Assembly: GCA_027186245.1 (NCBI GenBank)
Contig: CP114495.1
Span: forward strand, 2,309,001 to 2,373,000
From: Coriaria nepalensis
Lineage: Eukaryota; Streptophyta; Magnoliopsida; Cucurbitales; Coriariaceae
Direction of reading: 5' to 3'
DNA length: 64,000 bases
Shown here: piece by piece, positions 22,883-35,459 of the stretch
Numbering within the stretch: the first letter of the stretch is position 1
How the letters are laid out: every line of letters starts with the position of its first letter
Position numbers and translations under genes: made by a program
The notes under the pieces: generated by a model
Seen by the model: the letters and a program-made list of their open reading frames with translations, nothing else
What the model was told of the DNA's origin: nothing
Database searches by the model: none

Positions 22883-25378
22883 ATGGAAAGGGAAAGCTAT
22901 AACGAGACTAGTGATCAAAGTCAAGCTCCATGGCTACAACCACTCAAGAAAATAGCTACTTCCCCAAAGACGGTGGTGATCTTATTATTGTCCGTCTTCT
23001 TCCTCGTTGCCTCCTTCCTTTATTCGGGTTGGAACTTAGTAAGAGTACATATATACAATCTCTATTTTTGTATATTGTAAATCGTTAAGAAAAAGAGTAA
23101 GTTTAGCTTTCTTATCGATCTGATTCTATCCCGTTTCTCAGTCACTATTCTTGGCTAGTAATCGAACACAAACATATGATCCTACAAGCAAACCGGCTAC
23201 CACATGCCCATCATATTTCTGGGGGATACACGCTGATTTACAGCCTTGGAAAGAGAGTGGAATAACAAGGGAAATGATCGAGCGGGCGCGGCCTAAAACT
23301 AACTTTCGGCTTATAATAATGGACGGGAAGGCCTACCTAGATAAATATATTGATTCATTCCAAACGAGGGATACTTTTACTTTGTGGGGAATTTTGCAGC
23401 TTCTAAGATTGTATCCCGGGAGACTGCCCGATTTAGAGTTTATGTTTCATGCTGGGGATAGGCCAACTGTTCGATCGAGTGATTTTCCGGACCCGAACTT
23501 GCACCCTCCCCCTATGTTTGGATATTGTGGTGCTAATTGGAGCTTGGGTATTGTGTTCCCTGATTGGTCTTTCTGGGGCTGGTAAGTTCTTCGTCGCGTA
23601 CACTTTTATATTCTTTGAAATCATTGATTAATATGAATAGGTTTTAACTTTTGCCCACTTAATTTGAATAGGGCTGAGGTCAATATAAAGCCATGGAGAA
23701 AAGTATTACAGGATATTATAAAAGGAAATAAGAGAAGAAAGTGGAAAGATAGAGTACCTTATGCTTTTTGGAAAGGTAATATACATGTGGATCCTAATAG
23801 AGAAGACCTTCTCAAATGCAATGTCACAAAGAAACACGATTGGAACACTCGTCTTTTTGCTTTGGTAAGCTTTCCTCTTTAACTATATTTTCAAGTGAAG
23901 GTCTTTTTGAAACAATCCCTCGCCCCCTTTCTCTTTACTTCTTAGGATTGGAGCAAGGAAACAAAACAAGGGTTTAAGCATTCACGTCTAGAAGACGAAT
24001 GTACATATCGGTAATGGAATCGTAACCCGTAACATATCGAATACGATATTATACGTTTATCCCTATCAAGTTTGATGAAATTTTTGTTTGTGTGTCTAGA
24101 TACAAAATATATATAGAAGGTCGAGGGTGGTCTGTAAGTGAAAAGTACATCCTGGCATGTGACTCAATGGCGTTGTACGTGAAGCCTCAATTCTTTGATT
24201 TCTATGCAAGGGGGTTGGTTCCATTGCAACACTATTGGCCCATTAGAAACGACAAGAGGTGCACTTCTCTTAAGTTCGCGGTGGAATGGGGTAATAATCA
24301 CACACAAGAGGTATGTTGTTGTTGTTTATGTTCTAATCAAGATCATCATACTTCGACAGAGTTTTTGCAAAGAGATCGGAAATGTAGTTGAAAACTAAAA
24401 ATGAAAAAGTCAAGCATGCTCTTTTATCTTATCTTCTACAAAAGGTAGCAACAAATCAACAATGGTTTTTGTGGATATCACTGCACGTACATTACATACT
24501 AAGTCCTAACTAACAGTTCTTTTTCCTGATCAATGTAACCAGTCTACCTAAATGTCTCCGGCCGGTTCTCACCTAATGTTCTTGCTAATTTTACATAAAA
24601 TAAAACTAAAAAATTAAAAGAAAAAATATATATATAAATATATATATCTTTCTTTCTTTTTCATATGTATATTCAAAAAAAATTATTGAGTGGATTTCGA
24701 CGATAAGAATTATGGACTAGTCTAATAAAAACTAACCACATATATAATTAGTCTGATTTCTATTGGTTACATTCAAGACCAAACTTAAAACTTACTGAAT
24801 ACGTAACAAGCATAGCTGATGAAGTAAATAGTTATTACGGTTGATTTTTGTTTATCTCTATGGTTCTACTTACTAACGTACAAACTATAGATTAATTAAA
24901 AAGATGGTTTAATAGTTGAAAAGAATTCTGAAATTGTAGGAATTATTTTGGATAAAATGAGTGAATTAAATTTTGAATATCATCTTAACTTACATATAAA
25001 TAATATATATATATATATTTGTAGGTACAAACTATAGGGAAGGCAGGAAGCAATTTCATCCGAGAGGAGCTAAAGATGGAATATGTATACGAATACATGT
25101 TTCATGTGCTAAACGAGTATGCAAACCTCTTGAGATTCAAGCCGACAATACCTGCAGGGGCAGTAGAGCTATCCGTTAAGAATATGGTAGGTGGTGCACG
25201 TGACACTGTGAAGAAGTTCATGTTGGAGTCGATAGAATCTTCTCCTAGTCATACAATGCCATGTTCACTACCTCCATATGATCCCTTGACTCTTCAACAA
25301 CTGTCAGAAAGCAAAGTTAAAGCTACAAGGCAAGTAGAGAATTGGGAAGATGAATATTGGCGGGAAAGAATGAAATAA
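22883..25378 (+). CDS. GT90 glycosyltransferase (CAP10/rumi-like), array copy 3
   Basis: Six exons: 22883-23038, 23142-23581, 23672-23864, 23946-24010, 24100-24310 and 25025-25378, giving 472 residues. The tail and membrane segment resemble copy 2 (TSDQSQAPWLQPLKKIATSP, then a hydrophobic stretch and FLYSGWN). The stalk is about 15 residues shorter than in the other copies (SLFLASNRTQTYDPTSK). The GT90 domain begins TCPSYFWGIHADLQPW and keeps ITREMIERARPKTNFR, FPDWSFWGW, EDECTYR, EGRGWSVSEKYILACDS and HYWPIR. It departs from its neighbours at FMFHAGDRPTVRSS, where copies 1 and 2 have LMFNTWDGP, so it may have diverged in acceptor use (inference). Coding frames and splice sites are all intact. 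Confidence 0.92.
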
Positions 25379-26440
25379 GGCATGCATTAATCAGAAATTC
25401 TTGCATGTATTTCCATAATCTGATAAATAATATCAGGTCAGTCACTAGTATTTCATTCTATTCAATAATATAATTTTATTTATCAAATTACATAAATAAG
25501 TAATTAATGAGTATTATTTATATAAGAATTTTGTTGACATTAATCAAGCTCTTTATTTATTTATTTATTTATTTATTTTTTTCTTTTTAAAATCCATTCT
25601 TTCTACTAATTTAACTCCTCCAATTTTTCTCAATAAAAAGGTAAATTTTTCTAGATTATACTCCCTTTTTTTCCCTATCAAGAAAAATGAGATATCTATA
25701 AACGGAATTATTATCCGACACTGATAGGGACCTCTATCGACTAAAATGTTTCCCAATTAAAAGAAGGCCCAATCAAGTTCGTTTCACCCGCTAGGCACTC
25801 CATATCTCTACCTAACTAGTTAATAATTTATGAATTTTAAAATAAAAGTATTAAATGACATTAATGCTTTGTACAATGCGTAGTGGTCAAATGGAAGGAA
25901 TGCCGGAGTGGGTTATGGCGAAGGTGGCTCCGGTGCTAGGTTGAGGGACGACAACATTACTGGTATTGATTGATACATGTATCAGGTTTTATGATGGTGG
26001 AGAGAGAGAACTGGATGCTTGCATAACGTTAGAGGGTGAAGAAAATGGGAATACAGTCTCAATAAAGACTACATGTGGGGTTGTGATGGGCCTGGTGCTT
26101 TTGTGTAGGCAGGTTGGGCTTGGGTTTGATGGGCTACAAATATATGCATTCTTAGTTAGAGAATAACCCAATAAATTGTATGGGATAGCTTTGGGTTGTA
26201 ATTTGTTGGTATTGTATGGTTTTATATAAGGAAAACAAAGGCAATCAAATTCCCGTGATTTGAGGTAATTTTGGGTTTTTTGTTTTTAATAGGGCTTCAA
26301 TTTATTTTTTAAAATTGGTGTAGGCATTTGGTTGATGAGGTAAGTGGTGGTTCGGAATGCATAAGGTCAATATGGTTCGGGTAGAGAGGCTTGTATCATG
26401 AGGGTGAGTCCAATTTCTATCAAGTGACGACGGTGACGTT
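25379..26440. other. Intergenic downstream of the GT90 array
   Basis: AT-rich up to about 25870, then a less AT-rich stretch to 26240 with an open frame at 25966-26166 that I do not recognise. It may be the far end of the neighbouring copia fragment, but I could not align it to a domain. Confidence 0.4.
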
Positions 26441-27754
26441 TGGAAATGCCATTTTTTTGTGGGATATGTGGAGGTTTTTTATTTTGTGGATAAAGCAATT
26501 TTCCATGAGATGCTTGAAGAATGGGAAGATCGTGTGAATACTTGACTTGTTAGAAATCAGATATACGCAAATGTATTTGGTGAAGTGATCGACGAAGATG
26601 CCATAATATTTAGAGCCATCATTTCTCGGAATAGGTGAAACGGGACATATACAAATATACTTGGTGAAGTGATTGACGAAAATGATGTAATATTTAGAGG
26701 AATCATTTGTCGGAATAGGTGAAGGTACCTACATATCAGAGTAAATAAGTTCAAGATGATGTGTACTGAGCATGCTAGTGAAAGAAAATTATTATTTGTG
26801 AGCTTTATTCATAGAATATGAAGTACAAACTTTTTCTAGCTAAGAAACATAGGTTGGAAAATTGAGCACTAGATGAATATACCATACCCCCTATCAGTTC
26901 TTTGGAAACATGATTCAATATCCACCTCAAAACAATAGCATTACACCTATTCTTCCATTGCGCTCGTAAAGGATTACCTGAAGCTAGTCAAATGCAAGAA
27001 CCATCTATCAATCCAATTTTATTCTTGGCCAGTTCAGTGATCGACATCGCCCTACTCTAAATTCCGTAATTCTATGTACCAATTAGAACTTGCATCATCA
27101 AATTAACTCTCGAAGTATCTGATGGGTGTAAAAATAGTGGATGGGTGTAATCTAGGGCTAATATCGGATTTGATGTATTTGAGATTGAATCGGATTCTAA
27201 TTTAGGGCTGAAAGGAGGTTAGGTTATAAATGGGGTTAAATCGGATTCTGATTTCGATTTGGGGCTAATGTTGGATGGGGAACAGTATTTGATGCTGGGA
27301 AATTAGAATCGAATGATGGTGCATGTTGATCTTGCGCCATCGAATCAAGAAATCAAAAAAAGAAAGAAAACCTAGAATGAAATTGAATTTTCTGTAATAG
27401 TGATTAAGGAAGAGGAGGGCAAAGACAGATTGCAATGAACAAGAGGGAAAGAATCGCAAAAAAGAAAAAGGAAAGAAAACAAGTGATTATTTCTCTAGAA
27501 AATTTTGAGCACAAAACTTTGATACCATGTTAAAACTAGAAAATGGAATAATTTTTTCATCAAACGGATCAATCGCAGAACCAATGGTTTATATACAAAC
27601 AAACTGATCTGTAAAGTCAAAGTCAAAAAAGAATACTAAGACTAAGCCTAAACTCACTTTACTATGTCACTGAGCAACAAATAGAGAGCTACTATATACA
27701 GAGTAAAATAAACTGACTAGTAAGACTTTACACATAAAAAATATATCTTCAACA
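26440..27754 (-). mobile_element. Broken Ty1/copia retrotransposon with 5' LTR and PBS
   Basis: On the minus strand the element begins with a 227-base LTR at 27754-27528 (TG...CA ends). The primer-binding site TGGTATC (27527-27521) follows, complementary to initiator Met tRNA. A gag (UBN2-type) fragment near 26980-26880 reads NAIVLRWILNHVSKELIGGM. Integrase fragments at 26740-26450 read SPIPRNDGSKYYGIFVDHFT and the like. Late gag, protease and reverse transcriptase are absent, and no second LTR is seen. The integrase segment contains an 84-base tandem duplication. It is not functional. Confidence 0.8.
26556..26723 (-). repeat. 84-base tandem duplication inside copia integrase remnant
   Basis: The block ending ggaataggtgaa (26640) recurs 84 bases later (ending at 26723). 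The copies differ at about a dozen positions and by a 2-base indel. Translated on the minus strand both read SPIPxNDxSKYYxIFVxHFT, so the 28-codon unit duplicated while keeping frame. Confidence 0.75.
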
Positions 27755-30578
27755 ATATCAAGTCAAATTCCAATTCATTTATCATGAATTCAACCTTTAA
27801 ATTTGTTGTACTCTTTTTTTAACCAGAGGTATCCGGCTAGCCAATTAAAATAAGCACGTTACTAATATAAGACCAACCGATAACTTACTTAAACAAGTTC
27901 CTGAACTTGATATCTAAATCTCACCTATTCCTATCAATAAACTATAATTGAAAGACTTGTAACATATTATAATTTATTGTTAGGAATTTATTCAATCTAA
28001 CCTTTATCTTTTCCTTCTTTCGATTTCTTTCTAAGACATATGCAGATTCATATTGTATATATTATTGTTTATCTTTCTTTTAATCTCGGGTTTAATCAAT
28101 TAAAATCTCAATAGCACATAAAATTAAAGAATATAGTCATTTTTACATGGTTCAGTATAAACTAATTTCACGGATTTCCAAAAGATTATCGAAAAATCAA
28201 TTATGCTATAATTGAGATTTCAAGTGCAAATTTACAGATTATAATACATATTCCATAATAATATAGATCTCTAACCCTCGAGCATCAAACAGAAAATCAA
28301 CCACAGATTTTCAAGAAATGAACCATAAACCTTTCATACAAATATAAGTAAGAAAATCAAATCAGAGATCAAGTCAGAATCATACTCAATCACCAAACCC
28401 TAATCATGAAAGAGAAAGCACACGTAAATTTCAAAAATTCTGAGAAAAGCAAAAACCAAGCGTCTTTTTTTATTAACCAAACCGAAATGAAAATATATAC
28501 TTCCGAGTTAAATACTGACTCGATAAAATTTATTGGACTTGGTTCAATCTAATAATTGATTGGGCTCAATTACTTTTGCTCTTACCTCCTAATCTAATTG
28601 AGTCTCACCAAATATCCAACATTTATATATATAGTCGAGTACAGCAACCAAACGTCAAATTTGATAGTTGATTACCGGCAACTTATAATCTTGATTGCTA
28701 AACTGTGATTGCTTGTACGGTTTTCTATATATGAACTTTGTCTCATCGGCAATCATACATATATGCATATTAGATATTACTACTAACAAGGAGAATCATA
28801 TCCGTTCGTTCGTAAATTATTGTTCTATGTAGATGAACAACAACAGATGTCAATATCCAAACAATTGAGATGTAATTGCGTGAGCTAACGTTCTCCCAAC
28901 ATCTAAATTAAGTAAGAAATTAATGCTGGTAACATGAAGTGACGGATACGACAATGAATACTGGCAATATGAGTCAATAGCTTAATTCCTCGACAAGTGG
29001 AGAAAGCAACAAGTAATGGATATTACAGGTGTTCTTAATTTTTAGGATTGTGAAAATTACAACCGCTTTTTACGTTTTTTTTATTTTTAAATTTATTATT
29101 TGAAAATTATTCTCCTAAAATAAAAAAATAAAAATCATAATCTTAAGATATTCTCCAAAAATTACTCTTTAAGTTTATTTTCACATAATAATTTTCATAA
29201 AACTATAATATAAAAACACAGCTAAAGATACTAATCGGTGATTTTTTTTCTATTCTAAGGATAGATTTTCTATTTTGAAAGAAGCAAATTTTTCTTTCTT
29301 TAATTTTTTTATTTTATCTAGATATTCAGCAAATGAACAGGGACAAGGTCGGCTAATAATTAACTAAGATTTATATTATAATATCTTTCGGACAACATGT
29401 ATATATGCAAGCAAAGGTACTAACAAAGTTTCATTGTTTCAAAATACTGTGACAACTTATGAAGGGGGAGATTGTAAGTTTTAAAACTTTAGGTTGTTCA
29501 TTTGTAATAAACATAAACGATAGAGGTTCTCATGTAATTCAGAAAAAAAAATGTTTTGTTCGGAAAGTTTTATCAGTACCGGCTAACCATAGTTTGACTC
29601 GTTCCTCAATTTAATGCAACCCGCTGAGCACTCACCTACACCCACCGTCCTCTCTAACCCCCCCCCCCCCCCCCCCCCAAAAATAAATAAAAACTTTTCC
29701 TTATTAATTGTTCAACCTCTCCACCTTCTCTCTTTCCTTTCACACTACACGTACTTTCCCAGTTCCCACGTATTACCAAAAGTTCACGTGAAAAACAGTG
29801 CTGCAATTGGAAACACAATTTGTGAGACTAAATTTAACCTTCCATCAAATAAGACATATTAGTGATTCGAGAAGTATTTACATATTTTAAGAGGGAAGAA
29901 GACAAGCCGACCTTGAATTCGACAACTTTGCCTTCGGGAAAAGATTATCAAAGCCCAGAAAAATGACTTCATTAAAAAAAAATAAGGATAAAATTTTATG
30001 AATTTTAATTTATTTCAATTAAACATGTCGTAACAACACACCACATCTATGGGAGAAAAATAAAAGTAATAATAAAAGAGTAAAACCTAATCAATTCTCA
30101 ACGTAGGCAACTTATTCTTTAGTCAATATCTATAAAATATATATATATATATATATATTATGGCCTAATAAATTCTATCAACTGTAATATATTCTTGTGC
30201 TACGTACCTCTCTCGTTCACTATCGTTCACTATTGCTATGGTTGTTGAGCTATCTACAACTATCTATCTATCCCTAGCTACTTTAACTCAGCCACTCGCT
30301 ACTCCTCCCGCCATTAAATTCAAGCCCAGAATTCCAGCCTTCCCTTCTGCTTCACACGCCTCTTTCCCCATTCAGCCCTCTCTCTCCCTCTCTCTCCTCT
30401 CTCTGTGTCATAGTCTCGTATACATTATCCCACCAATTCTTCTAAGCGTGTAAGCCTTGCTTTGAATTCTATATTTGTTTATCCTTGTAGGGTTTCCTCT
30501 TCCTCCTCAAGCTACATAAGCCCAGAAACAGACACATACATATATATATAGATATAGTTAGAGGGAGACAATATATAA
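27755..30578. other. Intergenic and promoter side of KCS-A
   Basis: No gene recognised. The stretch is AT-rich with many short direct repeats. A run of about 19 C lies at 29660-29678. A (TA)n run lies at about 30138-30158, preceded by a TATA-like tctataaaatata at 30129-30141. A CT-rich tract (about 30375-30405) and a tatatata tract near 30540 lie in the probable leader of KCS-A. Confidence 0.5.
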
Positions 30579-32171
30579 ATGGGCAGTATAGAGATGAACA
30601 AGGAGAGATTAACGGCAGAGATGGATTTCAAGGACTCATCCTCTGCCGTAATCAAAATCCGACGTCGTTTGCCGGACTTCCTACATTCCGTCAAGCTCAA
30701 GTACGTCAAGTTAGGCTATGGCTACTCATGTAACCCAGCCACTATCCTCATGTTCCTAGTCATCTTGCCTTTGTTTCTGTCCATACTGTTTCAACTTACC
30801 GGTCTTAACCTGGACGGGGTTTACGACCTATGGACAACCCGGACGGTTCAATTCGACAGTCTCAGCGCAGCCACAAGGCTAGCCGGTTCGGCCTTACTCC
30901 TCTTCCTCTTTGGTCTCTACTGGGCCAAGCGGTCCAGGCGGGTTTACCTGGTCGACTTTGCGTGTTATAAACCCGAGGACGGCAGCAAAATGTCGGTCGA
31001 CTCGTTCTTGAAGATGACTGAAGAAAGCGGCGCTTTCGAAGAGGAAACGCTTCAGTTTCAGAGAAGGATATCGACCCGGTCCGGTTTAGGTGACGAGACG
31101 TATTTACCGAGAGGGATCACTTCCCGACCGCCTAACCTGTGCATGAAGGAAGCCCGGTCCGAAGCCGAGGTAGTTATGTTTGGCGCGCTTGATGCCTTGT
31201 TTGAAAAAACCAAACTGAAACCGGACGACATAGGAATCCTTATCGTGAACTGCAGCTTATTCAATCCCACCCCATCTCTCTCCTCCATGATAGTCAACCA
31301 CTACAAGCTCCGAACCGACATAAAAAGCTACAACCTAGGCGGCATGGGTTGTAGCGCGGGTCTGATCTCACTCGATTTAGCTAAAGACCTCTTAAACGCA
31401 AATCCGAACACATACGCTGTGGTTCTGAGCACAGAAAACATCACTCTAAACTGGTACTTCGGAAACGACAGGTCGATGTTGCTTTGTAACTGCATTTTCC
31501 GTATGGGTGGCGCCGCCGTGCTTTTATCAAATAAGAACCGGGATAAAGCCAGGTCCAAGTACGAACTGATTCACACGGTTCGAACCCATAAAGGAGCCGA
31601 TGATAGAAACTACAACTGTGTTTATCAAAGAGAGGATGATAAAGGGACGGTCGGGGTCTCTCTCGCGCGTGAGTTGATGGCGGTTGCAGGTGACGCGCTG
31701 AAAACAAACATAACCACTCTGGGCCCACTGGTTTTACCGTTTTCCGAGCAGTTTCTGTTCTTCGTGACGTTAGTGAGGAAGAAAGTGTTTAAGTCGAAAG
31801 TGAAACCGTACATACCGGATTTCAAACTGGCGTTTGAGCATTTTTGCATACATGCGGGTGGGCGAGCGGTTCTGGACGAGTTGGAGAAGAATCTTCAACT
31901 CAGTGATTGGCACATGGAGCCGTCTCGGATGACGTTGCATCGTTTTGGGAATACGTCAAGTAGTTCGCTGTGGTATGAGCTGGCTTATACGGAGGCAAAG
32001 GGTCGGGTTTCTAGAGGGGACCGGGTGTGGCAGATTGCTTTCGGGTCGGGGTTTAAGTGTAACAGTGCGGTCTGGAGAGCGTTGAGGGCTATTCCGGTAA
32101 CGGAGATCTCTCGGGTTAACCCGTGGGTTGACTCGATTGATAGGTACCCGGTCAAAGTACCTACTGCATGA
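30579..32171 (+). CDS. KCS: 3-ketoacyl-CoA synthase (fatty acid elongase condensing enzyme), KCS-A
   Basis: A single exon of 530 residues. KCS enzymes condense an acyl-CoA with malonyl-CoA on the ER membrane, the first step of each elongation cycle that makes very-long-chain fatty acids for waxes, suberin and sphingolipids. After the family motif [19 protein letters not shown] there are two membrane segments (about residues 55-72 and 101-115). The FAE1/CUT1 domain follows, with the active-site Cys258 in [10 protein letters not shown], His425 in HFCIHAGG and Asn458 in RFGNTSSSS. Their spacing matches the known Cys/His/Asn triad of Arabidopsis FAE1. Length is normal for the family (about 480-550). 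The C-terminus [14 protein letters not shown] is typical. Which of the plant KCS subfamilies it belongs to cannot be fixed without a tree. A tandem paralog lies at 37237. The start is the ATG at 30579, where KCS-B has an aligned N-terminus. Confidence 0.96.
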   Translation: MGSIEMNKERLTAEMDFKDSSSAVIKIRRRLPDFLHSVKLKYVKLGYGYSCNPATILMFLVILPLFLSILFQLTGLNLDGVYDLWTTRTVQFDSLSAATRLAGSALLLFLFGLYWAKRSRRVYLVDFACYKPEDGSKMSVDSFLKMTEESGAFEEETLQFQRRISTRSGLGDETYLPRGITSRPPNLCMKEARSEAEVVMFGALDALFEKTKLKPDDIGILIVNCSLFNPTPSLSSMIVNHYKLRTDIKSYNLGGMGCSAGLISLDLAKDLLNANPNTYAVVLSTENITLNWYFGNDRSMLLCNCIFRMGGAAVLLSNKNRDKARSKYELIHTVRTHKGADDRNYNCVYQREDDKGTVGVSLARELMAVAGDALKTNITTLGPLVLPFSEQFLFFVTLVRKKVFKSKVKPYIPDFKLAFEHFCIHAGGRAVLDELEKNLQLSDWHMEPSRMTLHRFGNTSSSSLWYELAYTEAKGRVSRGDRVWQIAFGSGFKCNSAVWRALRAIPVTEISRVNPWVDSIDRYPVKVPTA

Positions 32172-34900
32172 TGAGTTGTACATGTGTTGTCATATTAATG
32201 AGTGAAATGGGCCTCCGTCGCAGTGCAGGGCAATGCTGCCATAGCTATCGTCACCCCCTCCCCCCCTTCCTTTTTTTTTTTTGTTTTTTTTTGTTTTTAT
32301 ATAATTTCTTTGTTTTCTATTTTGTCACAATCTTTTAATACACTGTTAATAATCTTTTTATTTATGGATCAATATGACAATACACTGTGGAATGATGGCT
32401 ACCAGAAAGTAAAAGGTTGGACGTCTTGAAATTAGTGAGCATACGTGAGTTGACTTTTTTTGTATTTGAAAACTTTATTGACTCTTGAGAATTAACCCAT
32501 AATTTATTTATTTTTTATTTTTTTGGCAAGTCATAGGAACTATAGAAAACTTCGCGGGACCAAATTTTTGGCAGGCACGCTCTTATATCTAGGTCTTAGA
32601 AATGAATGTGAGTTTAGGTGGAAAGCTGTAACTGTGACTGACGCAACTTGCAGCGATAATGGCCCATTTGGATTTTAATTTATGGGTGTAATAAATAGAA
32701 CGAGAATAGTTGAAATTAATAAGATTTATAAAATAATACTAATAATAAACATGAAAATTAAATTTATTTTTTTTTATATTTTTGATATTATCATTTTTTA
32801 AAATAAATAATAAGAAGAATTAATTTTTATCGAGTTAAATAATTCAACTATAGAATATATGAAATATAACCAAATAATGAAAATTGAATAAATTTCATTT
32901 CTTGATTTCACATCATCACGATCAGTTATAAAAAGCTTATACCGAAATGGACAGAAATACATTGATGTCATTGGTAGATTGTAATTAGGGTTGGAAAATT
33001 AATATTTCAATATATTATGTTTATACTTGATTTTGAGTAAGATTTATTTTGTAAAAGGTCAAAATTGATTCGAGTTTTCTTTTAAGAGAGTTTTGAGTCG
33101 GTATATAGTACATTCAAAATAATTAATAGGTGAATGATAAATTAAATATCAAAATGTAATTATTGAAATTGTTTGAAATAAAAAAATAAAGAAGAAAATT
33201 TTATCTTATATTGGAAAGGAGAATAAGTAGAAGACTATTTTATATATAATTGCATATTTATTAATATGTAATAAAATATAAACTAGAATACTTTCTTGCA
33301 CCCGCACCTCAGTGCGCCGTTGAACCTTCGACATCGATGAGAAGTGGTGAATTTATTTTAAGAATATTATTGCATAACATGCTTCGATTTGATTCTTAAT
33401 TTCTTACCCCTCTTATTTTAATTTTACAGATTCGACATCTCATATTCAATTACTTATTCAATTTATAAATATCTATTTTGTCATTATAGATTATAATACG
33501 TAAACTGTTTACATATGTTGTTCTGGATTCTTGTTTTATAGTCATGTTTCTATTTTTTCCTATTTATAGTTCTCTACTTTATTGTATTCTATTTTATACT
33601 TACTGTTTACAAATTATTGGAAGTTACTATTTACTGTATATTATTGTAGTCGAGTACTTCTACATATTCTATTTAGGACCCGGTTTATGTCCTAATTCTA
33701 GTTTTGGCCCACATTGTAGTATTTTGGATTTTAATTTTGCTAGGGTTTTATTTATTTATTTATTGGCCAAATGCTAGAACTTAGGGCTTTATTTGATTTT
33801 GCTATGGTTGTTGATATCAAATTCTCCTATAATTAGTCATCATTCGGTATATTTATATAACCTATGTATATAAAATTCCTTGAATTTGATTCATATCCTC
33901 TAATTAATTATCTTTCTATAAGCCTAGTTGAATATTGTAACCGGCTTAACGAAATTAGACGAGTTTCTTTTGTAACAAGTGGACGAGGAGAGAGAGTGGT
34001 GGAGGGTAGTGGTCCAATTGAAGCCCACGGAGGAGGAGAGGTGTGAGTGAAAGGTGGAGGTTGTTTTGATATATAATGATCGGATTTTTTATTTCTTTAT
34101 TATTTTTTTCTTTCTAAATTAAAATTAATTATTGGATTAAATTTAATTTTGGACTAAAAATTCTATAAAATTTTGTGTAAGAAAATATATTTATGGAATC
34201 TATCCATTTTCAAAATATATTTCAAAATATCCTTTTATCTGTCTTTTCTTCTTATTATTTTTATATAATTCAATTTTAAAGAAAACCAAATGTTTCAAAA
34301 TACCTTCACTCGATAAAATCGAAACGTTAGGGTTTTTTTTTTTCTTTTTTCCTTTTTTTTTTTTTTTGAAATTTTAGTTTTAACAAGAATTTGGATTAAT
34401 ATATAATATTCTAATTATTAAATACATGGTAATAATAAAAGACAAAAATGGATGGTCTTCTTTTTATTTTTTATTAATATTTTATTAATCTCTATCCACC
34501 TCTTTTAAAATTATTGCTTATATTGGAGATTAACTGATGAATGATCTTAAAAAATAATCCCTCTAGATTTCAATTATAAAACCTTGAAGTAATATTCTTA
34601 CCGAAGGTCTTGCGCCTTTAACAACCCCCCTTAGGTTTAAACGTTAGTTTAATGTATTTACTAAAAGGAACAATTATAGGTAGTTAATATTTTAGTCTTT
34701 ATTACATTTTGGTTATTTACTAAAAGGAACAATTATAGGTAGTTAATATTTTAGTCTTTATTACATTTTGGTTAACTCCATTCAAGGCGAAAAAACTTAC
34801 GGGCCTTAGCCCACATGGTACTAATTGGGCTTTACAATCTGGCTCAAGAAGCCGATCGAAAGACATACCCCTTTTCAACAGAAAAAGGCCGACCGATAAA
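32172..34900. other. Intergenic after KCS-A
   Basis: AT-rich, no gene seen. Frames at 33544-33777 and 33864-34046 have no recognisable features. A direct duplication lies at 34656-34773 (see its own entry). Confidence 0.5.
34656..34773. repeat. 59-base perfect tandem duplication
   Basis: The unit from atttactaaaaggaacaatt to acattttggtt occurs at 34656-34714 and again at 34715-34773 with no visible difference, so the duplication is recent. Confidence 0.9.
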
Positions 34901-34929
34901 AAAACATGTAGGCTATGTCTTCAACTCCG

Positions 34930-35459
34930 CCCTCTCAATTCCCAACTCAATCCCAAGCCTAACTAAACCACGACCACCCGACCACCTCTACTTCCTCACC
35001 GTCTCCGCCAAATATTCGCCACCAAGCCACCGCTCTCAGCCACAAAGAAACGATGCCGTTAACACAGCGAAGGAAGAAATCAACGTTAAAAGCTTAGGAA
35101 AGACACTACTTCGGCTTTCAAATCCAATGATTCAAAACCCACCGATCCAAATTCAAATCCAAAACAATTAGTTCGAAAGCATAAGCAGGATGAGGGAGAG
35201 AATTAGATAAGTGGGTCTGGTAGTGCTTCGAGCCTTACAGAAGGCAGCTGCTCAGAAGGAGACGGGTAGGATAAACAAGCAGAAGAAGAAGAACAGCAAG
35301 AACAAGATGAAGAGAGGGGATTTATCCTCTGTGGTTGAGCATATGGAAGAGTATGGTGTGGACCATAGAAATGTGAGGCCACTAACTATCAAGAGTGAGT
35401 GGGGAGTAAGATTGAATGAGGTGGTAAAACGACTTCAGGATCTTTCTGATACCATTTGA
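34930..35459 (+). pseudogene. Decayed copy of an unidentified lysine-rich protein gene
   Basis: Three consecutive segments look like one former protein broken by a stop and a frame change. One frame at about 35107-35200 reads SAFKSNDSKPTDPNSNPKQL then VRKHKQDEGEN and a stop. From about 35230 another frame reads LQKAAAQKETGRINKQKKKN, MKRGDLSSVVEHMEEYGVDH, RNVRPLTIKSEWGVRLNEVV and KRLQDLSDTI, then TGA at 35459. The second segment has the composition of a real conserved C-terminus (charged, amphipathic, ends cleanly). I do not recognise the family. There are no introns, so a processed pseudogene is likely. An intact 82-codon gene is possible, but its frame has no convincing ATG before the conserved part. 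Confidence 0.5.

Noticed and set aside
25966..26166. 66-codon frame downstream of the GT90 array
   Set aside because: Better base composition than its surroundings, but no recognisable domain; might be a transposon remnant.
30238..30453. 71-codon frame upstream of KCS-A as a possible upstream ORF or separate gene
   Set aside because: CT-rich leader or promoter sequence; the translation is low complexity and ends 126 bases before the KCS start. An upstream-ORF role cannot be excluded but is not supported.
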